The notes: generated by a model from the letters alone, not told the origin. Shown: positions 35,955-44,011, counted from the first letter of the stretch. The stretch: DNA of 64,000 bases from Candidatus Enterococcus courvalinii (GCF_017315945.1 NZ_JAFLWI010000006.1:233410-297409), one strand, 5' to 3'. Translations and numbers: made by a program.

Positions 35955-36032
35955 ACCTAGCGTGGGGCAAGGGACGTTCCGATTGAGAAGCACATAGTTT
36001 TACTTACAAATACTTGAAAGGTGGTGAGAGAG

Positions 36033-36200
36033 ATGAAAAAAGGCGATTTATGTAAGGTGTTAAAAAGTAAGTTTATCGAAACTGGATCAGTTGTTGAGAT
36101 TTTGGCTGAGATTCAAAAGGACATCTATTTAGTTGGTTTATCAGACTACTCAGCAAACTACATTTGTGTAGCTAGGAATTTAGAACCAATGGAGGATTAA
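36033..36200 (+). CDS. Small hypothetical early protein, 55 residues
   Basis: The ATG at 36033 follows AAAGGTGGTGAGAG. The product begins MKKGDLCKVLKSKFIETGSV and ends CVARNLEPMED; it looks like a small SH3-like beta domain (KGDxxKV start). Function unknown. It is co-directional and closely spaced in the early operon. Confidence 0.6.
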   Translation: MKKGDLCKVLKSKFIETGSVVEILAEIQKDIYLVGLSDYSANYICVARNLEPMED

Positions 36201-36202
36201 GG

Positions 36203-36337
36203 ATGATAGAAGATAAAAAAAGAGCCTTGAGCGGACACTCAAGACTGGCAAATCATGTTTCAACATATATTTGTTATGCTCTCATTTTATCTTCCTATTC
36301 TTTAGAAATCAAGTATTTGAATAAGAGGAGAGTATGA
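36203..36337 (+). CDS. Possible small protein, 44 residues
   Basis: A frame from ATG 36203 with GGAGG seven bases upstream (within the end of the preceding gene) encodes MIEDKKRALSGHSRLANHVS then a short hydrophobic stretch YICYALILSSYSLEI. The DNA also holds a CTTGAG/CTCAAG hairpin. It may be a real membrane-associated peptide or only a spacer. No family recognised. Confidence 0.3.
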   Translation: MIEDKKRALSGHSRLANHVSTYICYALILSSYSLEIKYLNKRRV

Positions 36338-36338
36338 A

Positions 36339-36623
36339 ATGAACGAATTTATTAAAAATACAGATATTTTTGTAAGAAATTTAAATAGAGGGACAATTGA
36401 ACACGGCCAAATTATAGATACTTTAGAAATTTTATTGGACAAAGCGATGGACTACCAAACTGAAAATAATGCAGTAGACAGCTCTTTTACACAGATTCTT
36501 AGCTTACTGGAGGTTGTTATGCGTTCAATGAGAGAAAGACAAAGTATTGATGAAGATATAGTACTGGCATATGAGATGCGTACATTTAAGGAATTTAAAG
36601 AGTTAGTTAAGGAGGTAGCGTGA
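36339..36623 (+). CDS. Hypothetical helical protein, 94 residues
   Basis: All-helical, acidic product with no membrane segment (MNEFIKNTDIFVRNLNRGTI at the start, ERQSIDEDIVLAYEMRTFKE near the end). AGAGGAG lies before the ATG. It meets the next gene in TGATG, so translation is coupled. Typical of small phage early proteins; function unknown. Confidence 0.65.
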   Translation: MNEFIKNTDIFVRNLNRGTIEHGQIIDTLEILLDKAMDYQTENNAVDSSFTQILSLLEVVMRSMRERQSIDEDIVLAYEMRTFKEFKELVKEVA

Positions 36624-36919
36624 TGGAAAAAAATAAAAAAGTAATTGTAAAAACAGAAGAAAAAATTCTTAAACTGCATGAAATTTACAGCAAAATTGAA
36701 TTAGCACATTCAATTTTAAGTTTAGTAAAATCCGGTACAGAAGGTATTATCAAAGAGAATAATGATAAGAAAAACAAGATTTTATCCCCCGAAAAATTAA
36801 AGGCTTTATCTGATATAGATTTAGCCATTTTGAAAACTGATGATGTTCTTACTGAGTTAATGTTTGAAATTGATGGATGCCAAGGGAAATTACCAGGAGT
36901 TTATTATGAGCGAACATAA
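36623..36919 (+). CDS. Hypothetical helical protein, 98 residues
   Basis: The ATG at 36623 follows GGAGGTAGCG; the frame also offers GTG at 36620. The product is Lys/Glu/Ile-rich and probably coiled coil (KVIVKTEEKILKLHEIYSKI; LKALSDIDLAILKTDDVL). It overlaps the start of the replication initiator by 14 bases. Function unknown; in position it may serve the replication module. Confidence 0.65.
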   Translation: MEKNKKVIVKTEEKILKLHEIYSKIELAHSILSLVKSGTEGIIKENNDKKNKILSPEKLKALSDIDLAILKTDDVLTELMFEIDGCQGKLPGVYYERT

Positions 36920-37640
36920 AAGTTACTATGCAACGATACCGGCAAATGTTAGGTATGATAAAAGCCTTACGGCCAACGCAAAGCTTCTTTATGGAGAAAT
37001 AACTGCGTTATGCAATGAGAAAGGATTTTGTTGGGCTAGTAATGATTATTTTGCTTCACTCTACGATGTTAATAAAGTGACTATTTCAAGGTGGATCAGT
37101 GATTTAATAAGGTGTGGATATGTAAGTAGAGAAATGATTTATAAAGAAGGCAGTAACGAAATTGTTAATAGGTATTTAAGAATTAATCAATACCCTATTA
37201 ACAAAAATGTTAATCACCCTATTAACAAAAATGCTAAAGATAATAATACATCTTTTAATAATACATTTAATACTACAACTAATACTAGTAGCGGCCATGG
37301 TGATATTTTGAAACCAGTATTAGCTTTTTGGGAAAACAATGGATTTGGGATGCTTGCTCCTATAACTGTAGAACATCTAGATCATTGGGTAGATGATTTT
37401 ATCAAGATTGGTGCATCTGAAGAGAACATAGCACCATTACTCACCCATGCTTTAGAAATAGCGGTAAGTAGCGGTCATTGTAATTATCGCTATGTAAATG
37501 GCATCCTTAAAAACTTCGAGAAAAAAAGATATCTTACAGTAGAACAAGTAAAAGCAGAAGACAAGAAACAAAAAACAACGAATTCAGGAAAAATAGAAAA
37601 CTATGAGTATTCTCCTGAGTATCTAAATTTGGACTTTTGA
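36906..37640 (+). CDS. DnaD-like replication initiator (replisome organiser)
   Basis: The 244-residue protein has an N-terminal winged helix (YYATIPANVRYDKSLTANAK, ASNDYFASLYDVNKVTISRW, near 5-75), a low-complexity Asn/Thr linker (~105-135) and a C-terminal DnaD-type helical domain (~140-205) ending in YRYVNGILKNF. Proteins of this build melt the origin and recruit helicase with a DnaC-like loader, encoded next. The ATG at 36906 follows CCAGGAG. This gene shows that the island has its own replication module. Confidence 0.85.
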   Translation: MSEHKSYYATIPANVRYDKSLTANAKLLYGEITALCNEKGFCWASNDYFASLYDVNKVTISRWISDLIRCGYVSREMIYKEGSNEIVNRYLRINQYPINKNVNHPINKNAKDNNTSFNNTFNTTTNTSSGHGDILKPVLAFWENNGFGMLAPITVEHLDHWVDDFIKIGASEENIAPLLTHALEIAVSSGHCNYRYVNGILKNFEKKRYLTVEQVKAEDKKQKTTNSGKIENYEYSPEYLNLDF

Positions 37641-37642
37641 CT

Positions 37643-38515
37643 ATGGATAAATTAAAGAAGATGGGAAAAAGTTTTGGTGATCGGTATGGAAAGTTTTTTG
37701 TTGATGCTGGCCCTTGTCCTATCTGTGGACAAGAAATGTTTTACTGGAAGAATAAGGATAAAAATAACAAACGCTCTACAGCCCCTGTATGTCCGAATTG
37801 TAGCTATACAGACATGACTAAGAGAAATGACCAGAAGATACAAAAGAAGTCTGTAGAGGCTAAAAGAGCGGCTGCAATCAATCGAATGAAAAGTAACTCT
37901 GTTGTGACCGATACAACGGCTTGGAACTATGAGTTTAGTAATTACATTGTATGCGATGAAGAAACTAGAATTGCTAAGAAGAAGGCGGAATATTGGGTAA
38001 GTTGCATCTTAAAGAAAGAGCCTATTCATGCATTACTCACAGGAAAACCTGGAGTAGGGAAAACGCATCTTAGTTTTGCAATGGTTAATGCTGTTACAAA
38101 GCAATCAGACTACAAGATGAGTTGCTTAGTTATAAGCTATCGAGAGCTACTTGAGCAGATGAAAATTGGACTTAATGATTCTGAGGTGTATAAAGCAATA
38201 CAGCAATCTGTTATCAGTGACTTGAAAAAGGTTGATTTTGTGATTGTTGATGATTTGGGAGCAGAACTGGGAAAGATTACAGCCCCCTCTCAACCTACTA
38301 ACTATAACTTAGATACATTAACTTCCCTTGTAGAAGCGAGGATGAATAAGGCGACTATTTTTACCAGCAATCTAAACTCAAAACAGATGCTTGATTTGTA
38401 TGGTGAACGAATCGTTTCAAGAATTATGAGCAGTGCAACAAATCAAGGGCAGATAAATGCGTTTCGCTTTAAGCAAACAGAAGACAAACGTATGGGAGGG
38501 GTTAAATGGAACTGA
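37643..38515 (+). CDS. DnaC-like helicase loader (AAA+ ATPase)
   Basis: The 290-residue protein starts with a zinc-finger-like segment (CPICGQEMFYW and VCPNCSYTD, residues ~22-60) and then an AAA+ domain with Walker A LLTGKPGVGKTHLSFAM near 130, Walker B FVIVDDLGAE near 190 and sensor region IFTSNLNSKQM near 235. It would load the host replicative helicase at the island origin opened by the DnaD-like protein. It follows the initiator after 2 bases and overlaps the next gene by 10 bases. Confidence 0.9.
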   Translation: MDKLKKMGKSFGDRYGKFFVDAGPCPICGQEMFYWKNKDKNNKRSTAPVCPNCSYTDMTKRNDQKIQKKSVEAKRAAAINRMKSNSVVTDTTAWNYEFSNYIVCDEETRIAKKKAEYWVSCILKKEPIHALLTGKPGVGKTHLSFAMVNAVTKQSDYKMSCLVISYRELLEQMKIGLNDSEVYKAIQQSVISDLKKVDFVIVDDLGAELGKITAPSQPTNYNLDTLTSLVEARMNKATIFTSNLNSKQMLDLYGERIVSRIMSSATNQGQINAFRFKQTEDKRMGGVKWN

Positions 38516-38850
38516 ATAAAGAATTGACCATCATAGAAGAAGGGGTGCTACAATGCATCCCTCTGGGGTCAGAAAGAAAGGTAGCAATTAAAGAACTATC
38601 CTCTTTAGTTGATTTAGATGAACGGAGTATCTATGAGGTTATTAATCGGCTTAGAAAGAAAGGCATACCTGTCTGTGCACAGCGTAGTGGCAAGCTAGAG
38701 GAACGAGGGTATTATATTGCCACAAACGAACAGGAACGCTCTGAGGGCCTAGCAGCGTATAAGTCACAGGTTCAAGACATGAGTAAACTGATTGAAGATA
38801 TCGAAGCGGCTGAATTAGATACATGGCAGCAACGGCTATATGGTGCGTAG
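38506..38850 (+). CDS. Winged-helix protein, 114 residues
   Basis: A small wHTH protein: VAIKELSSLVDLDERSIYEV then INRLRKKGIPVCAQRSGKLE, a helix-turn-helix with wing (YYIAT), followed by an acidic helix (DMSKLIEDIEAAELDTW). Common among phage early genes as a regulator. TGGGAGGGG precedes the ATG, which lies inside the end of the loader gene. Confidence 0.7.
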   Translation: MELNKELTIIEEGVLQCIPLGSERKVAIKELSSLVDLDERSIYEVINRLRKKGIPVCAQRSGKLEERGYYIATNEQERSEGLAAYKSQVQDMSKLIEDIEAAELDTWQQRLYGA

Positions 38851-38852
38851 AG

Positions 38853-39401
38853 ATGAATCCATACATCAAAAAAGCGATGATTGCTTTAGAAAATGGAAAT
38901 ACTAAAGAGTACGAGCTTTATATGCGTGCCAGTCGGACACAACGGAAAAAGCGCCAGGCAATTTCTGAAAAGTGGGAAGGTAAACAGAAGACTTTTCTAA
39001 GAAAGAACTATCAAAAGATGACGGATAAAGAACTTTCTCATGCATTAGGGAAGACAATAGATGCTGTTAAGTTTCAGAGAAAGAAGCTAAAGCTATATAA
39101 ATATCCTGATAACCGAACATGGAAGCCAAAAGACATTGAATTTCTTAAAGCAAATTACCAGAAAATGTCTTTGAAGGAGTTAGCTGAGAAGCTCAATAGA
39201 AAGCCTAAGCAAATTAGCTATAAAATAAGTAAACTAGGCTTATCTAAGCATCATAGATACAGAATGAGTATTAATGGCCATGATGTGGCAGAAGGAACAA
39301 TTAGAGAAATAGCAGAACAAATAGATGCGAATGTATACACTGTGAAGAACTGGCGAACATCTGGTATAAGTTGGGCTAAATTTGAAATAATAGATAAATG
39401 A
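38853..39401 (+). CDS. Tandem Myb/SANT-like HTH protein
   Basis: The 182-residue protein has two similar repeats: KQKTFLRKNYQKMTDKELSH near 45 and KDIEFLKANYQKMSLKELAE near 88, each followed by a K/R-rich recognition helix (VKFQRKKLKL; ISYKISKLGL), then a third HTH-like segment TIREIAEQIDANVYTVKNWR. The DNA-binding build is clear, the target unknown. The ATG at 38853 is chosen because it lies just past the upstream stop; an ATG at 38823 would overlap. Confidence 0.7.
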   Translation: MNPYIKKAMIALENGNTKEYELYMRASRTQRKKRQAISEKWEGKQKTFLRKNYQKMTDKELSHALGKTIDAVKFQRKKLKLYKYPDNRTWKPKDIEFLKANYQKMSLKELAEKLNRKPKQISYKISKLGLSKHHRYRMSINGHDVAEGTIREIAEQIDANVYTVKNWRTSGISWAKFEIIDK

Positions 39402-39435
39402 AATGTAGTAAAATGTAGTAAGCGAGGGATAGCGA

Positions 39436-39585
39436 TTGAGTGAACAAAATAGTATAATTAAGGTAGTCCAAGAAGACAAACAAACCATCATGATTGTGCC
39501 ACCTAAATATGGGCAAGTAAATCTTACTTTCCATGAGGGGAAACTTAAAACGGTGGATGAGAATAGAAAAACACAATATAAATAG
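39436..39585 (+). CDS. Small XtrA-like phage protein, 49 residues
   Basis: A TTG start at 39436 after GCGAGGGA encodes 49 residues. The core IMIVPPKYGQVNLTFHEGKL recalls the small XtrA/DUF2292-type phage proteins with a YGxVxLxFxxGK pattern. Function unknown. A terminator follows. Coding is supported by pattern and position rather than length. Confidence 0.5.
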   Translation: MSEQNSIIKVVQEDKQTIMIVPPKYGQVNLTFHEGKLKTVDENRKTQYK

Positions 39586-39596
39586 ATCCTACCTGA

Positions 39597-39654
39597 AAAC
39601 AGGCGGATACAACTACTTAGCTTAAATGCTAATGGTGTATCTGTCTGTTTTTTT
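39597..39654 (+). terminator. Terminator inside the island early operon
   Basis: AACAG and GATACA on the left pair with TGTATC and CTGTT on the right across a ~20-base loop, followed by seven T. It may split early genes from the sigma-like/ArpU module. Confidence 0.7.
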
Positions 39655-39676
39655 GTTGTAAAGAAGGTGGAAAAAA

Positions 39677-40273
39677 GTGGATACTCCAGCACTTATTGAA
39701 GAGTATAAACAAGATTTACGGTTATTAACGAAACAATATCAAGCAATTATAGCGAAAAAGGTACGTGAACCAATTAAGAAAGATGGTAAGACTGTCTATC
39801 AAATTGTTGATGAGCGGACTGCTCAAGAAGTGGCAGACCAAAAGACAATCGCTGGAGCAATCACCTCTACTCGCTACGCTTTGTATTGGCTGGAGCATGG
39901 CGTTGAGAAACCATATGACCAAGAACAAGCCAGTAAGATTCCAAAGCACAGACGAGCAATGAAGCTGGGAGACATTGATCAAACGAGTTATCAAGTCTAT
40001 CTGCAAGAGATGAATAAGCCAGTGGAGGAAATCAAGTTCAAAGAAGAAGGGATAAAAGCCCAACTAAATGAGATAGAAGGAGCGTTATCAGATAAAGAAA
40101 AACTGCTATTTCATTTGATTCATATTGATTTATATACCTATGGAGAAGCGGCTAAAGAAATGGATTTAGCTCTTGGAACTGTTAAATCAACGTCGCAACG
40201 AATTAAAAATAAGCTGGATCAATACTTTAATGATGAACCATTGAACTTATTAAAAAACAATTGTGTGAGGTGA
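39677..40273 (+). CDS. Sigma-like HTH phage regulator
   Basis: The 198-residue protein has a C-terminal sigma-70 region-4-like HTH (GALSDKEKLLFHLIHIDLYT then YGEAAKEMDLALGTVKSTSQ and RIKNKLDQYF), with an N-terminal helical part. Such proteins act as late-gene regulators in Gram-positive phages and their satellites. A GTG start at 39677 follows AAGGTGG. It is separated from the early genes by a terminator. Confidence 0.7.
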   Translation: MDTPALIEEYKQDLRLLTKQYQAIIAKKVREPIKKDGKTVYQIVDERTAQEVADQKTIAGAITSTRYALYWLEHGVEKPYDQEQASKIPKHRRAMKLGDIDQTSYQVYLQEMNKPVEEIKFKEEGIKAQLNEIEGALSDKEKLLFHLIHIDLYTYGEAAKEMDLALGTVKSTSQRIKNKLDQYFNDEPLNLLKNNCVR

Positions 40274-40278
40274 GTAGA

Positions 40279-40671
40279 TTGGGTGACAGTAAAAAGATGA
40301 AAGAGGTCATAGAATCCTGTATCAGGTATAAGCGTTTTGTTCGACATCATAACTCAAAATAAGCAAATGAACGTTACCAGCAAGTAAACAAGTACACCAC
40401 AGAACGAGTTATGTTGGAAACTGAGTTAAACTTTTGGGCTTTCTTAAATCAAGTTGAGTACATTGTTAGTTACTTACCCAATGAACCAAAAGAGACCTTT
40501 CATCTTCTTACGGATGATTTGAGACCAGGGCGACTGACTGCTAAAGAGATAGACGTAAGAATAGGTAAATCTCTAAGAAAACCTAAACAGGCTTACATGG
40601 CGCTTTGTGAAGCATTTGAGCATACGCAAAATGAGTTGATTCAAAGAATAAAAAAGGATGATGCATCTTGA
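40279..40671 (+). pseudogene. Phage-type hypothetical gene with an in-frame TAA
   Basis: A frame beginning at TTG 40279 (after GAGGTGA) encodes MGDSKKMKEVIESCIRYKRF and reaches TAA at 40360-40362 (codon 28), then continues open in the same frame to 40671 with matching character (NERYQQVNKYTTERVMLETE). A CAA-to-TAA change would explain the break. The ATG at 40411 has no ribosome site, so efficient restart is doubtful. The intact product would be ~130 residues; function unknown. Confidence 0.65.
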
Positions 40672-41105
40672 ATGAATTGTTTGGTGTGATCAAAGAGAAA
40701 GAAACAAAGGCAAAAGCAAAGAAGCTACTAAAAAATTACAAACGATTAGAAAGACAAGTCGGACACCGAGTAAGGCTACAAGGTGTACACCTATCCGATA
40801 TGCCAAAGAGCCAAACAAAACATGATGCAATGGAAAACCAGTTAATTAGGCGACTAGATGCTGAGAAGAAGTGTGAAGAGATTATTGAAGCAGTCTATCG
40901 TCTTGATGAACAAGAGAGAGAAATCCTTCGTTTAACTTTTTTAGCAATAGATACACAAACTAATTATCAAATCGCTCAACAACTAGGCTATAGCGAGAGA
41001 AGCGTACAACGATTTAAAGCACAGGCATTAATCCATTTTGCAGAGACATATAAGTCAGGAGAACTTATTGTGTGGTGTGAAGAAGAACGCTCCGTTACAG
41101 GATAG
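40668..41105 (+). CDS. ArpU-family late transcription regulator
   Basis: The 145-residue protein has an N-terminal coiled coil and a C-terminal HTH (RLDEQEREILRLTFLAIDTQ then NYQIAQQLGYSERSVQRFK), as in ArpU/RinA-type activators of phage late genes. A TTG start overlaps the previous stop. In phages such genes directly precede the packaging site and terminase; here they are followed by a repeat-rich noncoding stretch and no terminase, which fits a satellite that depends on a helper phage. Confidence 0.8.
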   Translation: MNELFGVIKEKETKAKAKKLLKNYKRLERQVGHRVRLQGVHLSDMPKSQTKHDAMENQLIRRLDAEKKCEEIIEAVYRLDEQEREILRLTFLAIDTQTNYQIAQQLGYSERSVQRFKAQALIHFAETYKSGELIVWCEEERSVTG

Positions 41106-41229
41106 TGAATCGGAGCGCTCTGATTGGCTGGTTGCAAAAAGGTTGCATACAAAAAATGAATGCAACTATGCTGAAAGTTCTGTCTATCCTTTGGTAATAG
41201 AACATCTGCTTACTGGTTAGCAGTCGTGA

Positions 41230-41713
41230 TTACAAAACAAATGTTTCAAAACAAACATATGTGCATCTACAAAACAAACACAGTTTAGGAGGTGATGGAA
41301 CTTGTCAAAACCTGTCAAAACCTGTCAAAACCTGTCAGCAAAGACCATAGAATCAGCGTATAAAGAACCTTACCAAACCTTACCTAAAACCTGACAAAAC
41401 CAGACATTAAATCCTATGTTTTTAGGACTTATGGAACCTACGAAAACCTACTATTAAATCTTATAGTGACGGCGTCTAGAATGTTAGAAAATGTTAGAGC
41501 AAAAAGCTATGTAGCCAGCGTTTAAACACTTAATGAAAACCAGACATTAAACCTTATAAAATGTAGGCAAATGTCGGCATTACGAAATATGGTACCAGCA
41601 CATAACGAACCTTACTAAACTTTACCTAAAACTTGGTAAAACATGGTATTAAATTGTATTACCAGCACATAGAAAACCTAATAAAACCTAATAAAACGAA
41701 AAGAGGAATAGAA
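41230..41713 (+). repeat. Repeat-rich stretch without an intact gene
   Basis: Three tandem 10-base units GTCAAAACCT at ~41303-41335 follow a perfect ribosome site (AGGAGGTGAT). A block near 41360-41412 (AACCTTACC...CTAAAACCTG...CATTAAA) recurs at ~41607-41652 and in part near 41671-41698; AAAACCAGACATTAAA occurs at 41397 and 41537. Short frames exist (for example 41302-41394, 30 residues; and an open stretch ~41390-41525) but each is cut by stops. Possible roles: replication origin iterons, a packaging (cos/pac-like) site, or a decayed gene. Its place after the ArpU gene fits the second. Confidence 0.5.
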
Positions 41714-42301
41714 ATGGAATATCAATCAATGTATAAAGTATTAGCTAATATCGCTACACAAGCACAGGAAGTAGCAACAAAATTAGATGAACAACTTAAA
41801 ATCAATATGCAACGTTTTTTAGGTGAATATTTGCAGGAAGAAAATAAAAGAATTGACAATGAAGCTAAAGAAAAATTAGCAGCGTTACAAGAAAGAGCAC
41901 AACAACTTTTAGATGACGGAATAGCAGGTTATCAAAACGAATTAGATAAAAAGTATTTTGCAGATATTCAACCGAATCACGTTGGAGAGTTAGAAATGAT
42001 TGCGAATAGCAATCTAGACTTAGCAGAGATGAGAGCTTATTTCCGTAAATTTAGAGATAATTATCCAGCATTACGCCGTTTAGAAAAGATTGCTGAGGAT
42101 AAAGGATTTTTAGTTATTGGTAAAACGTATATGAATGAAATGGATTTTTTGGATGGAGTAAAGAATTCTGGTCAAGGTGTAGTTAATGCAATTTCTGGTG
42201 GAACTTCTACACGTTTGACGATTGCTTTAAATTTTATGCAAGGGAAAGTTGATGGGTATAATCAACTTGAAAATAAAGAAACCCAAGTATTACAAAAATA
42301 A
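41714..42301 (+). CDS. Unknown coiled-coil protein of the island
   Basis: The 195-residue soluble protein is mostly helical: an N-terminal amphipathic part, a coiled coil at ~45-90 (NEAKEKLAALQERAQQLLDD), and a C-terminal segment with GTSTRLTIALNF. The ATG at 41714 follows AAGAGGA; the frame upstream to 41633 lies in the repeat region. It resembles phage structural or scaffold-like proteins only in general build. In satellites this position often holds genes that redirect helper packaging. No family recognised. Confidence 0.55.
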   Translation: MEYQSMYKVLANIATQAQEVATKLDEQLKINMQRFLGEYLQEENKRIDNEAKEKLAALQERAQQLLDDGIAGYQNELDKKYFADIQPNHVGELEMIANSNLDLAEMRAYFRKFRDNYPALRRLEKIAEDKGFLVIGKTYMNEMDFLDGVKNSGQGVVNAISGGTSTRLTIALNFMQGKVDGYNQLENKETQVLQK

Positions 42302-42306
42302 GTACG

Positions 42307-42332
42307 AAGTCAGTCGTGAGACTGGCTTTTTT
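42307..42332 (+). terminator. Terminator before the Panacea pair
   Basis: AGTCAGTC and GACTGGCT pair around GTGA and run into six T, directly after the unknown protein. It isolates the following pair as its own transcription unit. Confidence 0.8.
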
Positions 42333-42432
42333 AAGTCATTGACAACGTATATCATTTATGCTTTCTTGACACTGTGTGATATTATTTGTGTAGATGAAAT
42401 GTACAGTAAGAAAAGTAGAAAGGTGATGCATT

Positions 42433-42945
42433 ATGTTTAGCGCAATGGACATAGCTGATTTTATTTTACAAAATAGAATTGATGCAGGGATGCCTATTTC
42501 AAATTTGGAGTTACAAAAATATTTATATTTTGTAAATGCAAGATTTTTGTTTGAAAGAAATGAACCATTATTTGAAGAACCTTTAGAAAAATGGAAGTTT
42601 GGTCCTGTTGTTAGTGATGTTTATCATGAGTATAAAAATAGTCAAGCAAACAAGATTACAGAACTTAGTAGTCATGAGAGTGTTGAAATTACAGATGAAG
42701 GCATTCTATTTAATGCTAACGAATTTGATATTAATTCTATCCCATTAGATGTGCAAAGTATTTTAAATGAAAGTATTGAGCACTTATCAACATTCAATCC
42801 ATTTGAACTAGTTGAGGAAACGCATAAGCATACTGAATGGAGAAATGATGAAGCTAAGATTATGAACGGTGAGCAACATTTGGTTTATGATGCTGAGCTA
42901 ATGAGAAAGTATTTTATAGAACATGAAGAAGCCAGAATATGGTGA
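42433..42945 (+). CDS. Panacea-domain (DUF4065) antitoxin-like protein
   Basis: The 170-residue protein has the Panacea/SocA-like pattern: MDIADFILQNRIDAGMPISN near the start, LQKYLYFVNARFLFE, then PLEKWKFGPVVSDVYHEYKN, and a C-terminal HTEWRNDEAKI. In known systems this domain is a widely exchangeable antitoxin that neutralises unrelated toxins encoded next door. AGAAAGGTGATG precedes the ATG. It overlaps the next gene by seven bases and lies after a terminator, with two TTGACA boxes in between, so the two genes look like a self-standing module. Confidence 0.85.
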   Translation: MFSAMDIADFILQNRIDAGMPISNLELQKYLYFVNARFLFERNEPLFEEPLEKWKFGPVVSDVYHEYKNSQANKITELSSHESVEITDEGILFNANEFDINSIPLDVQSILNESIEHLSTFNPFELVEETHKHTEWRNDEAKIMNGEQHLVYDAELMRKYFIEHEEARIW

Positions 42946-43931
42946 ATGAAAATAAGGATTTAGCTAAAATCTTTGTGGAAATAGTTCTTGAAGCTTCAAA
43001 TGAAAATTATCTTATTGCCAATAAAAAGGCCATTATAGAAATATTGGAAGCTATCGATAGCCAGAAAAGCCCGTCACCTTATGATGCGATAACGCTCTAT
43101 ATTTTTGAAAAAGGAATAGAGAATCCAGATGAGTTGATTGCTCTTTTTGATGTTACTCAAAAATTATATGAAGATGATATTCCAGATGATATCAGTTTGC
43201 ATCCTAATATTGATTTATTTTTTAAATCAATTAATAGACATATCAGGCTTGCTGTTATTCAGCAAGAGTATATTAAAAAAAATTCACTTGAAGCTCTTAA
43301 AATTAGTAAAGAAGCAGAAGATAAAATTTTAAATTTAGAAGAAAAGATCAAAGAAGCTACTGATAAATTATCTGATGCAGAATTGCAAATAGATAAAATG
43401 GAGCAAGTAAAAGGTAGTATCTATACTGAATTTATAGCTATACTTGGTATTTTTTCAGCTCTAATATTTGGATTGTTTGGTGGCTTTGACGGTTTGTCTG
43501 AAGCCATAGTAAGTTTAGGAAGTAAATGGTCTATGGGAAGAATGTTGATAATAAGCTCAGGTATCATGCTTTCTTTAACTTTATTGATTTTTGGATTATT
43601 ACAATGGGTTGCGCGAATTACTGATAGAAAACTCACATCATGTGATTGCTATAAAAGAGGTCTTCCATGTGAACATTCATTATTCCAAAGACATAGAACA
43701 CTCTTTTCACTTGTATTATCTTTCATATTTGTGTTTTTAATAGGCGAATATATTGAATCCTATGAAAATATTGCTGGAATTGATGTGTTTCAGGCAACAC
43801 ACCAATACCTGTTTAAAGTTCTAGCGTGGGGAATTCCAATTGTTATGATTATTATGATTATATTTGTTTTATATGAAGTTTTCAAAAAACCGGACTTTAA
43901 TCTATTTAAAACTTTCAGAAAGCAAAAATAA
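42939..43931 (+). CDS. Membrane protein paired with the Panacea gene (candidate toxin/effector)
   Basis: The 330-residue protein has a soluble helical N-terminus (1-120), a coiled coil (~120-165, KISKEAEDKILNLEEKIKEA), two membrane helices (~168-188 and ~200-222), a cysteine-rich loop CDCYKRGLPCEHSLFQRHR near 240, and two further helices (~250-268 and ~295-315). The start overlaps the antitoxin-like gene. The pairing suggests a membrane-acting toxin held in check by the Panacea protein; that is inference from operon structure and known Panacea partners. No toxin family was recognised. Confidence 0.6.
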   Translation: MVNENKDLAKIFVEIVLEASNENYLIANKKAIIEILEAIDSQKSPSPYDAITLYIFEKGIENPDELIALFDVTQKLYEDDIPDDISLHPNIDLFFKSINRHIRLAVIQQEYIKKNSLEALKISKEAEDKILNLEEKIKEATDKLSDAELQIDKMEQVKGSIYTEFIAILGIFSALIFGLFGGFDGLSEAIVSLGSKWSMGRMLIISSGIMLSLTLLIFGLLQWVARITDRKLTSCDCYKRGLPCEHSLFQRHRTLFSLVLSFIFVFLIGEYIESYENIAGIDVFQATHQYLFKVLAWGIPIVMIIMIIFVLYEVFKKPDFNLFKTFRKQK

Positions 43932-43983
43932 AACCGCCCACAAAGTGAACGGCCGCCCCACGTTAGATTGAAGTTTTACTGCA

Positions 43984-44011
43984 TATCCACTGCATTTGAT
44001 TGCAGTGGATA
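43984..44011. repeat. Inverted repeat near the right island end, possible integrase arm site
   Basis: TATCCACTGCA (43984-43994) and TGCAGTGGATA (44001-44011) are perfect arms. A related TTCCACTGCATATGG occurs near the left end (~32166-32180) and ACTGCATATCC just upstream here. Shared motifs close to both ends fit arm-type sites of the integrase. Confidence 0.5.

Noticed and set aside
39240..39692. 150-codon minus-strand frame in the island
   Set aside because: Antisense to the tandem-HTH gene, the XtrA-like gene and a terminator; no ribosome site.
41038..41220. 60-codon frame overlapping the end of the ArpU gene
   Set aside because: No ribosome site; most of it lies in the shifted frame of a well-supported gene.
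41290..41340. CRISPR-like array in the GTCAAAACCT repeats
   Set aside because: The units are only 10 bases and directly adjoining, with no spacers and no cas genes nearby.
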